Assembly: GCF_008974185.1 (NCBI RefSeq)
Contig: NZ_BKZP01000011.1
Location: 1-64,000, forward strand
From: Weizmannia acidilactici
GTDB taxonomy: Bacteria; Bacillota; Bacilli; Bacillales; Bacillaceae_C
Direction: 5' to 3'
DNA length: 64,000 nt
The position numbers and the translations under genes are program-made. Within the stretch, counting starts at the first letter, position 1. The number at the start of each line of letters is the position of its first letter. The notes beneath the pieces were generated by a model. The model was not told where the DNA came from and did no database searches. It saw only the letters and a program-made list of their open reading frames with translations. Shown in pieces: positions 28,846-37,941 of the stretch.

Positions 28846-28865
28846 TAGTAATAATATTATTACTA
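28846..28865. promoter_or_regulatory. perfect 20-bp palindrome, MarR operator candidate
   Basis: TAGTAATAATATTATTACTA is a perfect palindrome ending 18 bases before the MarR start, in the expected promoter region. Confidence 0.8.
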
Positions 28866-28883
28866 ATAGAAGAGGTGAAGGGC

Positions 28884-29315
28884 ATGATTGAAGAAATTGC
28901 AAATGAATACATTGCTTTAATTCCAAATGTATTCCGCAGTTTCAGCGAATTAAACATGGATGCGACAGAATTATCGCATATGCAGAACCATGTCATTGAA
29001 TTTATGTACATGCAAAAAAAGCCTTTGAATCTAAAAGACATCAGCACCGGGCTGGGGATTGCAAAGCAACAGCTGACAAAAATCATAAAGGATTTAGAAA
29101 TGGACGGTTATCTCGTGAAAGAGTCTGATCCGGGGGATAAACGTGCCGTATTGGTTTCATTAACGCAAAAAGGCAGGGAAATCCAAGATAAGAAATGGTT
29201 AAAGGTATACGAAAACTTCAGCAATCATTTGGCGAAGCTAAGTGACGAGGAGAAGCTCGATTTAAAATTTGCACTCCATAAAACGAATGTATTGTTAAAA
29301 AAGATAGGGGATTGA
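28884..29315 (+). CDS. MarR-family regulator
   Basis: A 143-residue MarR protein: dimer helix at the N-terminus, wHTH 'LNLKDISTGLGIAKQQLTKI' 'IKDLEMDGYLVKES', wing 'DPGDKRAVLVSLTQKG'. ATG 28884 is preceded by AGAGGTG; a GTG three codons earlier overlaps that site. The perfect palindrome upstream implies autoregulation. A methyltransferase gene follows after 19 bases and is probably cotranscribed. Confidence 0.92.
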   Translation: MIEEIANEYIALIPNVFRSFSELNMDATELSHMQNHVIEFMYMQKKPLNLKDISTGLGIAKQQLTKIIKDLEMDGYLVKESDPGDKRAVLVSLTQKGREIQDKKWLKVYENFSNHLAKLSDEEKLDLKFALHKTNVLLKKIGD

Positions 29316-29334
29316 AGAGAAGGAAAAAATACCC

Positions 29335-30147
29335 ATGGCTGACAAAAATCACAAAATTCATTTACATGAAGAAAAAGAAACGTTGCTAATTACTTTGTAT
29401 GCAAAAGCTTTGGACAACCGATTAAAACACCCGATTTTACATGATCAAAAAGCAGAAGAAATATTGGGCATGATTGACTATGATTTTGAAAAGCTAAAGG
29501 ATTTTGGCAATGAGATCATGGTCGCCAGGGCGAAACAATTTGATGTATGGCTGCAAAAATTCCTTAAAACCAATCCAAATGCAACGGTATTGAATCTTGG
29601 CTGCGGGTTGGATACAAGAATTTCAAGGATTCACCCGCCATCAACTGTCCGCTGGTTTGACATCGATTATCCGGAAGTGATTGAAATCCGCAAAAAATTC
29701 TTTTCCAATCAACCCGGATATGAAATGGTTCCGTCTTCCGTTACCGATCCGGGTTGGTTGGAAAACATTCCGGACAATAATCCTGTGATGATTATTGCGG
29801 AAGGGATGCTGGAGTATCTTACAGAAACGGAAGTCAAAACCTTGCTGAACCGGCTGACAGATCACTTCTCCAATGGGCAAATTGCGTTTGATGTGATGAA
29901 TACATTTGCGGTACATGCCGGAAAGAAAAACTTACATGAAACAACAGGTGCCGAACATAAATGGGCAGTTGACCATATTGGGGATTCCGATAAACTCAAT
30001 CCTGACATGAAAAGAATGGCGAATGTCTCTGTCATGGGGACAAAGTACATCCGCAAGCTTCCTCTGAAATCCCGCCTGCTTTTTCGTTTCATGTATTTCA
30101 TTCCGAATTTCAGAAATATGATGCGCCTGCTTTTGTATAAATTTTGA
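29335..30147 (+). CDS. class I SAM-dependent methyltransferase, TcmP/LCMT-like
   Basis: The 270-residue enzyme belongs to the leucine carboxyl methyltransferase-like (TcmP, PF04072) group: 'TLYAKALDNRLKHPILHDQK' at the start, SAM-binding motif I 'VLNLGCGLDTR' (about residues 87-97), acidic motif 'WFDIDYPEVIEIRKKF', and 'PVMIIAEGMLEYL'. These enzymes O-methylate polyketides or unknown small molecules. It lies directly after a MarR gene, which suggests induction by an aromatic compound; this is inference. Confidence 0.88.
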   Translation: MADKNHKIHLHEEKETLLITLYAKALDNRLKHPILHDQKAEEILGMIDYDFEKLKDFGNEIMVARAKQFDVWLQKFLKTNPNATVLNLGCGLDTRISRIHPPSTVRWFDIDYPEVIEIRKKFFSNQPGYEMVPSSVTDPGWLENIPDNNPVMIIAEGMLEYLTETEVKTLLNRLTDHFSNGQIAFDVMNTFAVHAGKKNLHETTGAEHKWAVDHIGDSDKLNPDMKRMANVSVMGTKYIRKLPLKSRLLFRFMYFIPNFRNMMRLLLYKF

Positions 30148-30187
30148 AGCTCATGCTATATCTAAATCGGGTTTATACAGAAAAATT

Positions 30188-30228
30188 CGCCAATCTCATT
30201 GAATGGCGAGTTCGCCTTGCTTTTTTAC
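30188..30228 (+). terminator. possible terminator of the methyltransferase gene
   Basis: CGCCAAT and the later ATGGCG pair weakly, followed by GCTTTTTT. A modest stem; uncertain. Confidence 0.4.
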
Positions 30229-30315
30229 GCGGGATCCTAAAACCTTATAAAACATCCTTCCTCGTACCGATCACGCCATGCACGGGGATAAAGACGTCAT
30301 AATCAGCGCATTAAT

Positions 30316-30645
30316 AGCCCTCCAATGCCGCCAATCTCTTTTCCCCGACAAGAGCCACCTTTTCCAGGGTTAAAACTTGTTCACGAAGAGCTTCCACGCC
30401 TTCGCCCATTATCCGGAACGGGCGGCGCCTTTCTCTCGTTGGAAGCGCTTTGATACATCCTTGTTTTTTTTTAACTGCGCGATCGCACCATACAATGTCC
30501 CCGGTTCCATGGGGTTCCGCTAAATGTCCTGATGTCTTCCATCATGGCATATCCAAGCTTTGGACCGTCTGCCAGGCCCGGAAGTAAAGGTATGATGCAT
30601 CAGAAAAACGGACTAATTCATTTTTTTCATTAGAGTGCCTCCACC
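30316..30645 (-). pseudogene. PadR-family regulator, several frameshifts
   Basis: The reverse strand, read across frames, gives 'PGLADGPKLGYAMMEDI', 'GTLYGAIAQLKKKQG', 'RMGEGVEALREQVLTLEKVA'-like sequence and 'RLAALEGY' with a stop near 30318. 'GY.(M/I)..I...(G)..PGTLYGA(I/L)..L' is the PadR wHTH. At least three frame changes are present. The bases 30148-30310 and 30646-30840 hold no other gene I can support. Confidence 0.75.
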
Positions 30646-30844
30646 ATGATTTAGTTATACTTCGTAAGTACAACGGGAATAATAAATACCCGGTTTCTAA
30701 AGTCAATATTTTCTTGAAGAAGTCCCGACAGCGCTAAAGGTTCTGCAAAAAAAATAACCGGTTCGCCGTTTTAAACGTTTTTCTCAGTATGGTTCGGCTG
30801 CCTAGTGGAAATCATTAGAAATAAACAATCATGGAGGCTGAAAT

Positions 30845-31309
30845 ATGTCTAATCATTTACTGACTTATTCATTTCTGATTTTATCATTCCTGCTGTTCAA
30901 TATTGGAACTTACTTTGTGCCGAAAAGAATCAGCAAAATTGAAGTGCATGCGACCGGATTATTTTATATGATTATCGAGCTTTTATTGGAATTATTTCTA
31001 ATAAAAAAACTAGATTGGTATGGTTATTTTCATGCGCCTATTCAATGGATACAACTTTTCGTGATCTTTGGAATGTATGGGGCAGGCGTTTTGATCATTA
31101 ATGCCTACCCCTTTCACAAAGGTTTCATGTCAAAAGCTTTTTATTATGTTTATATGACGGCCTTCTGGACGTTTTATGAATGGTTGGCTGTTAAGGCCGG
31201 CATGCTGAATTACCATCATTGGAAAATCCTTTATTCCGCCATTGTTTACCCTTTCCTTTTTTATTTGGGAATAGCACATATTTACCTCATCAGGCGTCTG
31301 CTAAAATAA
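30845..31309 (+). CDS. CBO0543-like membrane protein
   Basis: The 154-residue product has about five hydrophobic helices (residues about 8-25, 38-58, 66-90, 98-118, 130-150) separated by short loops, with 'YFVPKRISKIEVHATGLF', 'YGYFHAPIQW' and 'WKILYSAIVYPF'. This matches the uncharacterised CBO0543 family found widely in bacilli. Function unknown. GGAGGCTG precedes ATG 30845. It stands alone. Confidence 0.75.
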   Translation: MSNHLLTYSFLILSFLLFNIGTYFVPKRISKIEVHATGLFYMIIELLLELFLIKKLDWYGYFHAPIQWIQLFVIFGMYGAGVLIINAYPFHKGFMSKAFYYVYMTAFWTFYEWLAVKAGMLNYHHWKILYSAIVYPFLFYLGIAHIYLIRRLLK

Positions 31310-31725
31310 CGCTATTGCTTGTAACCATTTTAGGCTCCCATTTCTTAAAGGGTATGGGAAGATTTGTAAATTTCCGGCTGTAAAAGGACAAGAGGGGGAT
31401 GATTCATTCGAATTTGAGGTGCTTGGAAAAGAATGAAGCCAATGAAGTAACAGATACACGTTGGGAGCCTAGACAAATGGAAAAACCATGGTTGGAGAAA
31501 TTGCAGGCGTATAAAAAAGCGATTACAAGACTCTTTAGGGAGATGCAGGTGGGTAATATTGGCCGCTTACAATTTACAATAAAGAAGATTACTTTTGCGG
31601 AATCGGGATATTAATTTTTACCATTATGGAGAATATACCGACTATTTGAAAGCTTGACTTCTCAGGCGGATACAAATCATAAATCAGAAATTTAAGAAGC
31701 AATCACCTTTTCTAAAACCAAAGGC
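31310..31725 (+). other. intergenic stretch with an unrecognised coding relic
   Basis: A frame at 31399-31614 (71 codons, 'QMEKPWLEKLQAYKKAITRL') and a second frame continuing 'DINFYHYGEYTDYLKA' at about 31605-31655 look like one broken gene, because both are protein-like. I do not recognise the family. Confidence 0.35.
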
Positions 31726-31752
31726 ATAAAAAAACACCGAAATTTCGGTGCT
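31726..31752 (-). terminator. terminator of the pentapeptide-repeat gene
   Basis: CACCGAAATTTCGGTG is a perfect hairpin; the minus strand continues TTTTTTTATG. Confidence 0.85.
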
Positions 31753-31824
31753 CAGGTTTTTCCATCTAAATTCATTTAAGCATTTTTATATCTCTAGCCA
31801 TAGTGCTTTTAATGCTTGTCGATT

Positions 31825-32115
31825 TTAAATCAATGTAACATTTTTCAAATTTGCTTTATATCCCTTTAAAAGCGCATATGTTAATTTATCCATCTTCGCC
31901 CCATCAAAAACAGCTTTTTTTACATCAGTTTTGAAGGAAACATTGTAGAATGTCGCATTTCTAAATGAGGTTCCCTTTAATCCGGTATGTTTAAAAATGG
32001 TTCCTCTGAAAATTTGATTACCAAAACACACTCCAGATAAATCTGAGCTGTTGAAATTGGTATGATCCATGATGCAGCCATTAAAGCTGGATCCCTTTAA
32101 ATCAGATTTTATCAT
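31825..32115 (-). CDS. short pentapeptide-repeat protein
   Basis: The 96 residues contain A(D/N)LxX-type repeats: 'SDLKGSSFNGCIMDHTNFN', 'SSDLSGVCFGNQIFRGTIF', 'KGTSFRNATFYNVSF'. Pentapeptide-repeat proteins fold as right-handed beta-helices; some protect gyrase. This one is about half the usual length, so it may be the C-terminal part of a longer ancestor. AAAAGGG precedes ATG 32115. It is 24 bases after the reductase at 32140 and likely cotranscribed. Confidence 0.7.
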   Translation of the reverse strand: MIKSDLKGSSFNGCIMDHTNFNSSDLSGVCFGNQIFRGTIFKHTGLKGTSFRNATFYNVSFKTDVKKAVFDGAKMDKLTYALLKGYKANLKNVTLI

Positions 32116-32139
32116 CTTTTCCCTTTTAATAAGTATTGC

Positions 32140-33123
32140 TTATCTCCATTTCCCGGTTAGTACCTCTGTCCGGTCTGTTGCCGGGGCAGGGGTGCGTGAC
32201 AAACCGGAAATTTCGGTATACATTTCCGGAGTCATGTTAAAATCGGCAGCTGCTAATGAATCTTCCAATTGGCTTACATGACGCGCGCCGATGATCGGGG
32301 CTGTCACAGCGGGATTCGCCATGACCCAGGCAACCGCTAATGTTGCAGGTTTCACATCATGTTCCTGTGCATAGCGGGTGAACTTTTCAGCCGTCACAAA
32401 ATCTTCTTCGGCGCCGTAACGGTCACGGTAGCGGGCATCTTCTATAATCCGGCCGTGTTCAGGACGTTTGTTGACCCCGTATTTACCGGTTAATAAACCG
32501 GCGCCAAGCGGGCTGTACGTAATGACGCCTATTTGTTCAGACCTGGCCATCGGCAATATTTCCACTTCAGCCTGGCGTTTTACAAGATTATACATCGGCT
32601 GGATCAGTTCAAAGCGCGCCAGCTGTTCTTTTGCGGAAATCCCTAATGCCTTGCTGATTTGCCAGGCCGCCCAGTTGCTGACAGCGGGATAGAGAATTTT
32701 GCCCTGCCGTTGCAGGTCATCAAGTGCCCTTAGTGTTTCTTCCATTGGCGTGTTCTTATCAAAATCATGGACAAAATAAAAATCAATATAATCCGTTTTT
32801 AAGCGTTTCAGGCTGGCTTCAACCCCTTGTATGATGTGGCGCCGGGATAAGCCCTGTGCATTCACATCGGCACCTGTCGGCCAAAACACTTTCGTCGTCA
32901 GCACGATCTGGTCGCGTTCATGCGCGATGCATTCTCCTAAAATTTCCTCGGCGCGCCCCCCGTTGTAAACATCGGCTGTATCGAAGAAGTTGATGCCGGC
33001 TTCCCGGCATCGTTGATACATGGCTTTTGATGTTTCTTCATCTGCGTTTCCGCCGAAAGACATCGTGCCGAAACATAAATTTGAAACTTTAATGCCTGTT
33101 TTTCCTACTGTGCGGTATTCCAT
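32140..33123 (-). CDS. aldo/keto reductase
   Basis: A 327-residue AKR with 'NLCFGTMSFGGNADEETSKA', tetrad 'FFDTADVYNGG', 'VLTTKVFW' and 'FYFVHDFDKNTP', and the C-terminal 'APIIGARHVSQLEDSLAAAD'. It resembles YajO/IolS-type reductases. GGGAGG precedes ATG 33123. It is the intact relative of the fragment at 24.8 kb and the third reductase of the second redox module. Confidence 0.93.
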   Translation of the reverse strand: MEYRTVGKTGIKVSNLCFGTMSFGGNADEETSKAMYQRCREAGINFFDTADVYNGGRAEEILGECIAHERDQIVLTTKVFWPTGADVNAQGLSRRHIIQGVEASLKRLKTDYIDFYFVHDFDKNTPMEETLRALDDLQRQGKILYPAVSNWAAWQISKALGISAKEQLARFELIQPMYNLVKRQAEVEILPMARSEQIGVITYSPLGAGLLTGKYGVNKRPEHGRIIEDARYRDRYGAEEDFVTAEKFTRYAQEHDVKPATLAVAWVMANPAVTAPIIGARHVSQLEDSLAAADFNMTPEMYTEISGLSRTPAPATDRTEVLTGKWR

Positions 33124-33194
33124 TATGAATCCTCCCGATTGTCAGTAAATTGTATTACAAACGATCATTCTCATCAGCTGCCTCTGGACTAAGA

Positions 33195-34175
33195 TTAACG
33201 AAACCCTACGATTTGATGCGGTACATACGGCTCTTCGAGAAATGCCATTTCTTCAGGCGTTAACTTAACCGAGAGCGCCCCTACGGCATCCTCGAGATGA
33301 GAGATTTTCGTCGCACCAATTATAGGGGCGGTTACCGGTTCTTTTTGCAACAGCCAGGCAAGGGCGATATGAATGCGGGGAACGCCGCGTTTTTCAGCGA
33401 GTGAGGCAACCCGTTCCACGACCAGCCGATCTGCATCAGAGGTCTTATCGTATTTCATTTTCTGGACTTCGTCTGTTTCGGAACGAAGTGTTGTTTCCGA
33501 CCAATCACGCGTCAATCTTCCGGATGCGAGCGGGCTGTACGGTGTCACCGCTATTTTTTCTTCTTTGCAAAGCGGCATCATTTCCCGCTCTTCTTCGCGA
33601 TAAATAAGGTTGTAATGATTTTGCATGGACACAAACCGGGTCCAGCCGTTTTTCTCTGCCACGTGCAATGCCTTTTGGAACTGCCATGCCGCCATGGAAG
33701 AAGCGCCAATATACCTTGTCTTTCCCGCCTTCACCACATCATGCAAAGCTTCCATCGTTTCTTCAATCGGGGTATTGTAATCCCAGCGGTGGATGATATA
33801 AAGGTCTACATAATCGGTTCCGAGCCGCTTCAGGCTTTTATCGATTTCGCTCATGATCGCCTTACGGGAGAGCCCTGCGCCATTGGGACCTTCATGCATT
33901 CGTTGATGTACCTTTGTTGCAATGACAATTTCATCACGATTGGCATAATCCTTCAGTGCCCTCCCAAGGATTTCCTCGCTTGTCCCCATTGAATACACAT
34001 TCGCCGTATCAAAAAAATTGATGCCAAGCTCAAGGGCTTTTTTTATAATCGGGCGGCTGTGTTCTTCATCGAGCACCCATTTATGAATCCACCGTTCAGC
34101 TACACCGAAGCTCATACAGCCGAGGCAAAGCCGGGATACGTCCAGGCCTGTATTTCCAAGTTTCACATATTCCAT
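33195..34175 (-). CDS. aldo/keto reductase, paralogue of the gene at 17892
   Basis: This 326-residue reductase shares most of its sequence with the one at 17892-18872: 'RLCLGCMSFG', 'FFDTANVYSMGTSEEI', 'VIATKVHQRMHEGPNGAGLS', 'LYIIHRWDYNTPIEETMEAL', 'APIIGATKISHLEDAVGAL'. GCGAGG precedes ATG 34175. A whole module (reductase plus SDR plus TetR) seems to have been copied between the two loci. Confidence 0.93.
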   Translation of the reverse strand: MEYVKLGNTGLDVSRLCLGCMSFGVAERWIHKWVLDEEHSRPIIKKALELGINFFDTANVYSMGTSEEILGRALKDYANRDEIVIATKVHQRMHEGPNGAGLSRKAIMSEIDKSLKRLGTDYVDLYIIHRWDYNTPIEETMEALHDVVKAGKTRYIGASSMAAWQFQKALHVAEKNGWTRFVSMQNHYNLIYREEEREMMPLCKEEKIAVTPYSPLASGRLTRDWSETTLRSETDEVQKMKYDKTSDADRLVVERVASLAEKRGVPRIHIALAWLLQKEPVTAPIIGATKISHLEDAVGALSVKLTPEEMAFLEEPYVPHQIVGFR

Positions 34176-34363
34176 TTGATGATTCCTCGCTTTTCAATAA
34201 TGTAAAACTATTCAGTAAATGACGGGCAAACAGAGAGGCAAATGGGATTCGTTTTTTCATCATATTGTCTCTTCATTTATCGCTGTAATTCATTGCCCGG
34301 AAAGGATCGGGGAGCTGTTTCGTTTAGAAAAACATCGTATAAAATCATTCGCTTTTATTCATA

Positions 34364-34393
34364 AAAAGCATACCTTCTTTTTCAAGGTATGCT
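34364..34393 (-). terminator. terminator of the SDR-CMD unit
   Basis: AGCATACCTT / AAGGTATGCT arms around CTTTTTC; the minus strand continues TTTTTATG. Confidence 0.8.
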
Positions 34394-34428
34394 GAACAGG
34401 AAGTTAACCAGTTGTATCGGCGCTTTAC

Positions 34429-34755
34429 TCAGTCTTCCGCGTAAATTTCCTTCGCCAGATTGAAGGCGGACCAGGCTTTCGGCCAGCCGGTATAAAAGGC
34501 TAAATGGGTAATGGCTTCTGCTATTTCTGCTTTGGTGACGCCATTTTCCTTTGCTTTGTTTAAGTGAACTTTTAATTGTTCAAAGTTACCGCCCGAGATC
34601 AGGCAGGCGACTGTGATTAAACTGCGGTCGCGGGCGGAGAGTTCGGCTTCACGCGACCAGACTTGGCCGAACAGCACATCATCATTCAACTCTGCAAATT
34701 TAGGGGCAAAATCCCCAAGCAATTCGCGTCCGGCCGTTTGCTTTTGAAATGCCAT
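34429..34755 (-). CDS. carboxymuconolactone decarboxylase-family protein
   Basis: The 108-residue protein has the CMD fold: 'LLGDFAPKFAELNDDVLFGQ', 'ARDRSLITVACLISGGN' and 'AEIAEAITHLAFYTGWPKAW'. The AhpD-type C-x-x-C pair is absent (there is one Cys in 'VACL'), so it is a CMD-like lactone-type or unknown-function member rather than a peroxidase. I prefer ATG 34755, nine bases after AAGGAAAGG; an ATG at 34764 directly abuts that site. It follows the SDR by 26 bases in one operon. Confidence 0.85.
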   Translation of the reverse strand: MAFQKQTAGRELLGDFAPKFAELNDDVLFGQVWSREAELSARDRSLITVACLISGGNFEQLKVHLNKAKENGVTKAEIAEAITHLAFYTGWPKAWSAFNLAKEIYAED

Positions 34756-34781
34756 TTTAAACATCCTTTCCTTTTTAGTGA

Positions 34782-35525
34782 TCAAAGAACTTGCTTCGTC
34801 GGGCGGATTAATATTTCACTGATGGCGACATTTTCCGGTGTACCGATGGCATAGGCGACGGCATCCGCAACTTGTTCTGAAGTAAGTCCGAACCCGGGCG
34901 TACGTTGGTTATTTTTTACCCGTTCACGATTTTTAGGGTCATTAATCGTTGTATAAAGTTCGGTATCGACTGCGCCTGGTGAAATAATCGTTGACCGGAT
35001 GTTATTTTCCCTTTCTTCCTGGCGCAGCCCTTCCATGATCGCGCGGACGGCAAACTTAGTGCCGCAGTAAACAGCGGATCCCGGATAAACGAGGTGCCCG
35101 GCTACGGAATCGGTCGCAATAATATGGCCGGATTGCTGTTTTTTCATGATCGGCAGTACAGCGGCGATACCGTTCAGCACACCCATGATGTTGATGTCCA
35201 GCATTTGCCGCCATTCATTGCGGCGGAGCTCGCTTAAATTGGCAGTCGGCATAATCCCCGCATTATTAAACATGACATCAATGCGGCCGAACTTGTCCAT
35301 CGCCAGTTTAGCGAGGGCTTCCATATCTTCCGGTTTGGTTACGTCGGCTGCTTGATAATAGATTTCCGCATCCTGCAAAGACTCAGCCAATTGTTTTAAC
35401 CGCTCCACACGGCGTGCACCGATTACAAGTTTGGCGCCTTCTGTTGCCAGACGGCGAGCAGTGGCTTCACCGATACCGCTTGAGGCGCCGGCAATGATGA
35501 CAACTTTATCTTTTAATGATGCCAT
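34782..35525 (-). CDS. short-chain dehydrogenase/reductase, paralogue of the gene at 19021
   Basis: A 247-residue classical [15 protein letters not shown] cofactor loop, NNAGIMPT, catalytic 'TDSVAGHLV', 'VYCGTKFAV' (Tyr, Lys) and '[11 protein letters not shown]'. It shares 'RPTKQ', 'QESGHI/QQSGHI' and other runs with the gene at 19021. ATG 35525 lies nine bases after AAGGAGG. It faces a TetR paralogue across operator D. Confidence 0.93.
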   Translation of the reverse strand: MASLKDKVVIIAGASSGIGEATARRLATEGAKLVIGARRVERLKQLAESLQDAEIYYQAADVTKPEDMEALAKLAMDKFGRIDVMFNNAGIMPTANLSELRRNEWRQMLDINIMGVLNGIAAVLPIMKKQQSGHIIATDSVAGHLVYPGSAVYCGTKFAVRAIMEGLRQEERENNIRSTIISPGAVDTELYTTINDPKNRERVKNNQRTPGFGLTSEQVADAVAYAIGTPENVAISEILIRPTKQVL

Positions 35526-35544
35526 TTGCAATTTCCTCCTTACA

Positions 35545-35692
35545 AAAAATCAATATTGATTGATTAATCAACATCTGTTTATAATTATAAAAGGAACAGG
35601 AAAACTTTCAATGGTTAAAATGATAGAATTTGTTGATTATTGCACAAATAAATCGAAATTGTTGATAAACTCTAGGAAAGTTAGGTGGCGAA
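35545..35692. promoter_or_regulatory. divergent promoter/operator D of the redox regulon
   Basis: For the SDR, TTGAAA (35606-35611, minus) and TATAAT (35584-35589, minus) are 16 bases apart, as in copies A-C. TTGTTGATTATTGCACAA (35630-35647) is the diverged operator. The string CATCTGTTTATAATTATAA is shared almost exactly with copies B and C. Confidence 0.82.
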
Positions 35693-35695
35693 ATC

Positions 35696-36232
35696 GTGGA
35701 TAGAAGAGTCCTGAAATCCCAGGCAGCGATTAAAAATGCTTTAATTGAACTGATGGCTGAAAAAAATTTTGATGACATTACCATTCAGGATATTGCCGAC
35801 AGAGCGGATGTAAACCGGGGAACCATTTATCTTCATTACGTGGATAAATTTGATCTGCTCGACAAGCTCATTGAAGAACATATTGACATGCTACGGAAGC
35901 TGTGCGAGGACACAGCCGATATGAGTTTCACCGATGGGGAATGGGTCTGGTTTGATTACTTTGAAAAAAATTATTTATTCTTCTCAACGATGCTGGAGAG
36001 TAAAGGCGCCCCTTATTTCCGTACCAGGTTTCTTCAATTAATTGTCGAAGAGTTAAAGGGGGAAGTGGATGCGGCAGAAGAAAAAAATCAGGGGTTAAGC
36101 AAAGATGTCGTCATCCATTTCTTTGGTGCGGCCATTGTAGGGATCGTGGAATGGTGGGTGTCAAACGGCATGCCTTATCCGCCCCGGGAAGTGGCAGAAC
36201 AAGTGGGAAAATTGCTGGACCGGAATTTTTAA
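35696..36232 (+). CDS. TetR-family regulator of the second redox module
   Basis: The 178-residue protein is a paralogue of the TetR at 22750: 'KSQAAIKNALIELMAEKNFD', 'ITIQDIADRADVNRGTIYLH' and the C-terminal 'VEWWVSNGMPYPPREVAEQV'. A GTG start at 35696 follows AGGTGG. Near-identical recognition helices ('RADVNRGTIYLH' vs 'RADVSRGTVYLH') suggest that the two regulators can read each other's operators. Confidence 0.9.
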   Translation: MDRRVLKSQAAIKNALIELMAEKNFDDITIQDIADRADVNRGTIYLHYVDKFDLLDKLIEEHIDMLRKLCEDTADMSFTDGEWVWFDYFEKNYLFFSTMLESKGAPYFRTRFLQLIVEELKGEVDAAEEKNQGLSKDVVIHFFGAAIVGIVEWWVSNGMPYPPREVAEQVGKLLDRNF

Positions 36233-36235
36233 GGA

Positions 36236-36838
36236 TCAAGGGCGTTTGAGCTTTTCGGCGAGGGCATGTTTGTTTTTCCAAAAAAGCAGGGAAAAGTTGC
36301 CAAGCCAAATCCAATGGATAAAGCCGGGGTAGTGTTTCCAAAACAAATAAACTGCCAAAAGCAGGAACCCGACGGTCGTTTGGATGCCATCTTCATTGCT
36401 TGTGGTTTTTTTACCCTTTTTCATGATTTTCGTGATAACGTACAGGGACGCAAGGATCAGGGCATAGGTAAGCGATGCGCGGAACTTCGTCAAGGCGCTC
36501 CAAACGCCGAAGCTGACGGCAAGGCTTTTTCCGCCGTTCCCTTTTAAAAAAGGGGAAAAGGCATGGCCGAAAACAGGGGCAAGGGCAACGGGAACCAGCC
36601 CATATCCCGATACGGCGCCGGATTGGATGATAAGGAATACCGGCAAATAGCCTTTTCCAAAATCAAGCGCAATCCCGAGCAGCCCATATCCAGCCCCGGC
36701 TTCCTTCCAAAGATTCGCGGCACCGGGATTCCCGTCTCCCGTTGCCCGTATATTGATCTCCAACAAAAAGCCGATCCAGTAAGAAAACATCAGAGAACCG
36801 GAAAGAAAACAGATCACGGTTAATAAAAGCGTCATCAT
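36236..36838 (-). CDS. PlsY-like glycerol-3-phosphate acyltransferase paralogue
   Basis: PlsY moves acyl groups from acyl-phosphate to glycerol-3-phosphate in the membrane. The 200 residues keep the three signature loops in slightly altered form: 'GDGNPGAANLWKEAG' (motif 1), 'LDFGKGYLPVF', and 'GHAFSPFLKGNGGKSLAVSFG' (motif 2/3, with GGKSLA instead of the usual GGKGVA). Five or more helices and an extra ~40-residue C-terminal tail are predicted. It overlaps the upstream GT2 gene by four bases, so it probably works on the same lipid. Because of the changed GGK loop and the context it may not be the housekeeping PlsY. Confidence 0.8.
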   Translation of the reverse strand: MMTLLLTVICFLSGSLMFSYWIGFLLEINIRATGDGNPGAANLWKEAGAGYGLLGIALDFGKGYLPVFLIIQSGAVSGYGLVPVALAPVFGHAFSPFLKGNGGKSLAVSFGVWSALTKFRASLTYALILASLYVITKIMKKGKKTTSNEDGIQTTVGFLLLAVYLFWKHYPGFIHWIWLGNFSLLFWKNKHALAEKLKRP

Positions 36839-37932
36839 TTATGCCCCCTTCCGACATGGATATACCTGCCTTTCCAGACCACTTTTTTGCGAAAAACAGC
36901 CTGGTAAAGGGAGTATCCGACAACAATAAGGAAAAAAATAGTGGATAGAAAATGGCAAACGGGGTGGAGAATGCCGAAGTTCCCCGCATGCCGGTTGAAA
37001 AAATAGATTTGGGCTGCATACAAGAGATAGCCTGCGCATAAAGGGAAAAAGCCGGGCGTGCCGATCAAAAAGAAACAGAGCTCGGATAAAAGCAGGCCAA
37101 GAATCCATAAAATAATGGCGGCGAGCGTAAAAGAATGGATGGCGGACGTGCTCAATACCGCGCCTTTTGCGAAACCTTCCAGTTCGCTTTTGATCCCGTC
37201 CGGGTACATGCGGAAGGAGACAAGCCCGCTGCCAATAAGATTTGTGACCCGGATCCCGGCATTTTGGAACCGGGCGCCTAAATTGAGATCATCCAGCATT
37301 TCGGCGTGGATGCTTTGGTGTCCGCCGATTTTTTCGTAATCTTTTCTTGTGGCTACAATACAGGCGCCATAAAGACCTTTTTGCCGGTTTTTCCTTTCAA
37401 ACGGCGAGGTGAACGCGAATATTCCCAATAAGTTCAGGATCATCGCAAATTTTTCGTGAAATTTTTCAGTGTGATGGTACGGAACGACGGAGATGACGCC
37501 GCCCTGTCTTTTTTGTTCCGCGATGAGGGATGCAATGGCGTTTTCAGCAAGGCGGATATCCGCATCCAAAAATACCAAAAAATCTCCACTTGACCTCAAA
37601 TAGCCGTTCCACACGGCCCAAGTTTTCCCCGTCCAGCTTTCCGGAAGATCAGGCGCGGAAAAAACGGCAGCGCCGCATCTCTCGGCTATTTCTTTTGTCT
37701 GGTCTTCGGAATGGTCATCCACGACAATGATTTCATCCGGTTTTACTGTTTGCCTCCATAAGGATTCCAATAATGCTGGCAAATGCTTTTCCTCATTTCT
37801 CGCCGGGATGATGACCGAAATCGTTTCATGGCTGTATCTCTTGCCGCTTTTTTGCGGAACGGAATTTTTTCGGAAAAGCACCATTCCGGACAGCAAGCCG
37901 AAAAGAATGAGGAATGAAAAGATGGCAGGCAT
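36835..37932 (-). CDS. membrane-bound family 2 glycosyltransferase, CrtQ-like
   Basis: The 365-residue protein starts with a membrane helix (residues about 5-22), then a GT-A domain: 'ISVIIPARNEEKHLPALLES', 'DEIIVVDDHSEDQT', 'FLVFLDADIRLAENAI', 'EMLDDLNLGARFQNAG' with DxD and ED motifs, then 3-4 C-terminal helices. It resembles 4,4'-diaponeurosporenoate glycosyltransferase (CrtQ) of staphyloxanthin synthesis. No carotene genes are nearby, so a glycolipid is as likely. ATG 37932 is about eight bases after AGGAAG. Confidence 0.82.
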   Translation of the reverse strand: MPAIFSFLILFGLLSGMVLFRKNSVPQKSGKRYSHETISVIIPARNEEKHLPALLESLWRQTVKPDEIIVVDDHSEDQTKEIAERCGAAVFSAPDLPESWTGKTWAVWNGYLRSSGDFLVFLDADIRLAENAIASLIAEQKRQGGVISVVPYHHTEKFHEKFAMILNLLGIFAFTSPFERKNRQKGLYGACIVATRKDYEKIGGHQSIHAEMLDDLNLGARFQNAGIRVTNLIGSGLVSFRMYPDGIKSELEGFAKGAVLSTSAIHSFTLAAIILWILGLLLSELCFFLIGTPGFFPLCAGYLLYAAQIYFFNRHAGNFGILHPVCHFLSTIFFLIVVGYSLYQAVFRKKVVWKGRYIHVGRGHK

Positions 37933-37941
37933 TTTCACCAC

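Noticed and set aside
31399-31614. 71-codon frame near 31.4 kb as a complete gene
   Set aside because: Protein-like sequence continues in another frame, so I treat it as an unrecognised relic rather than a gene.
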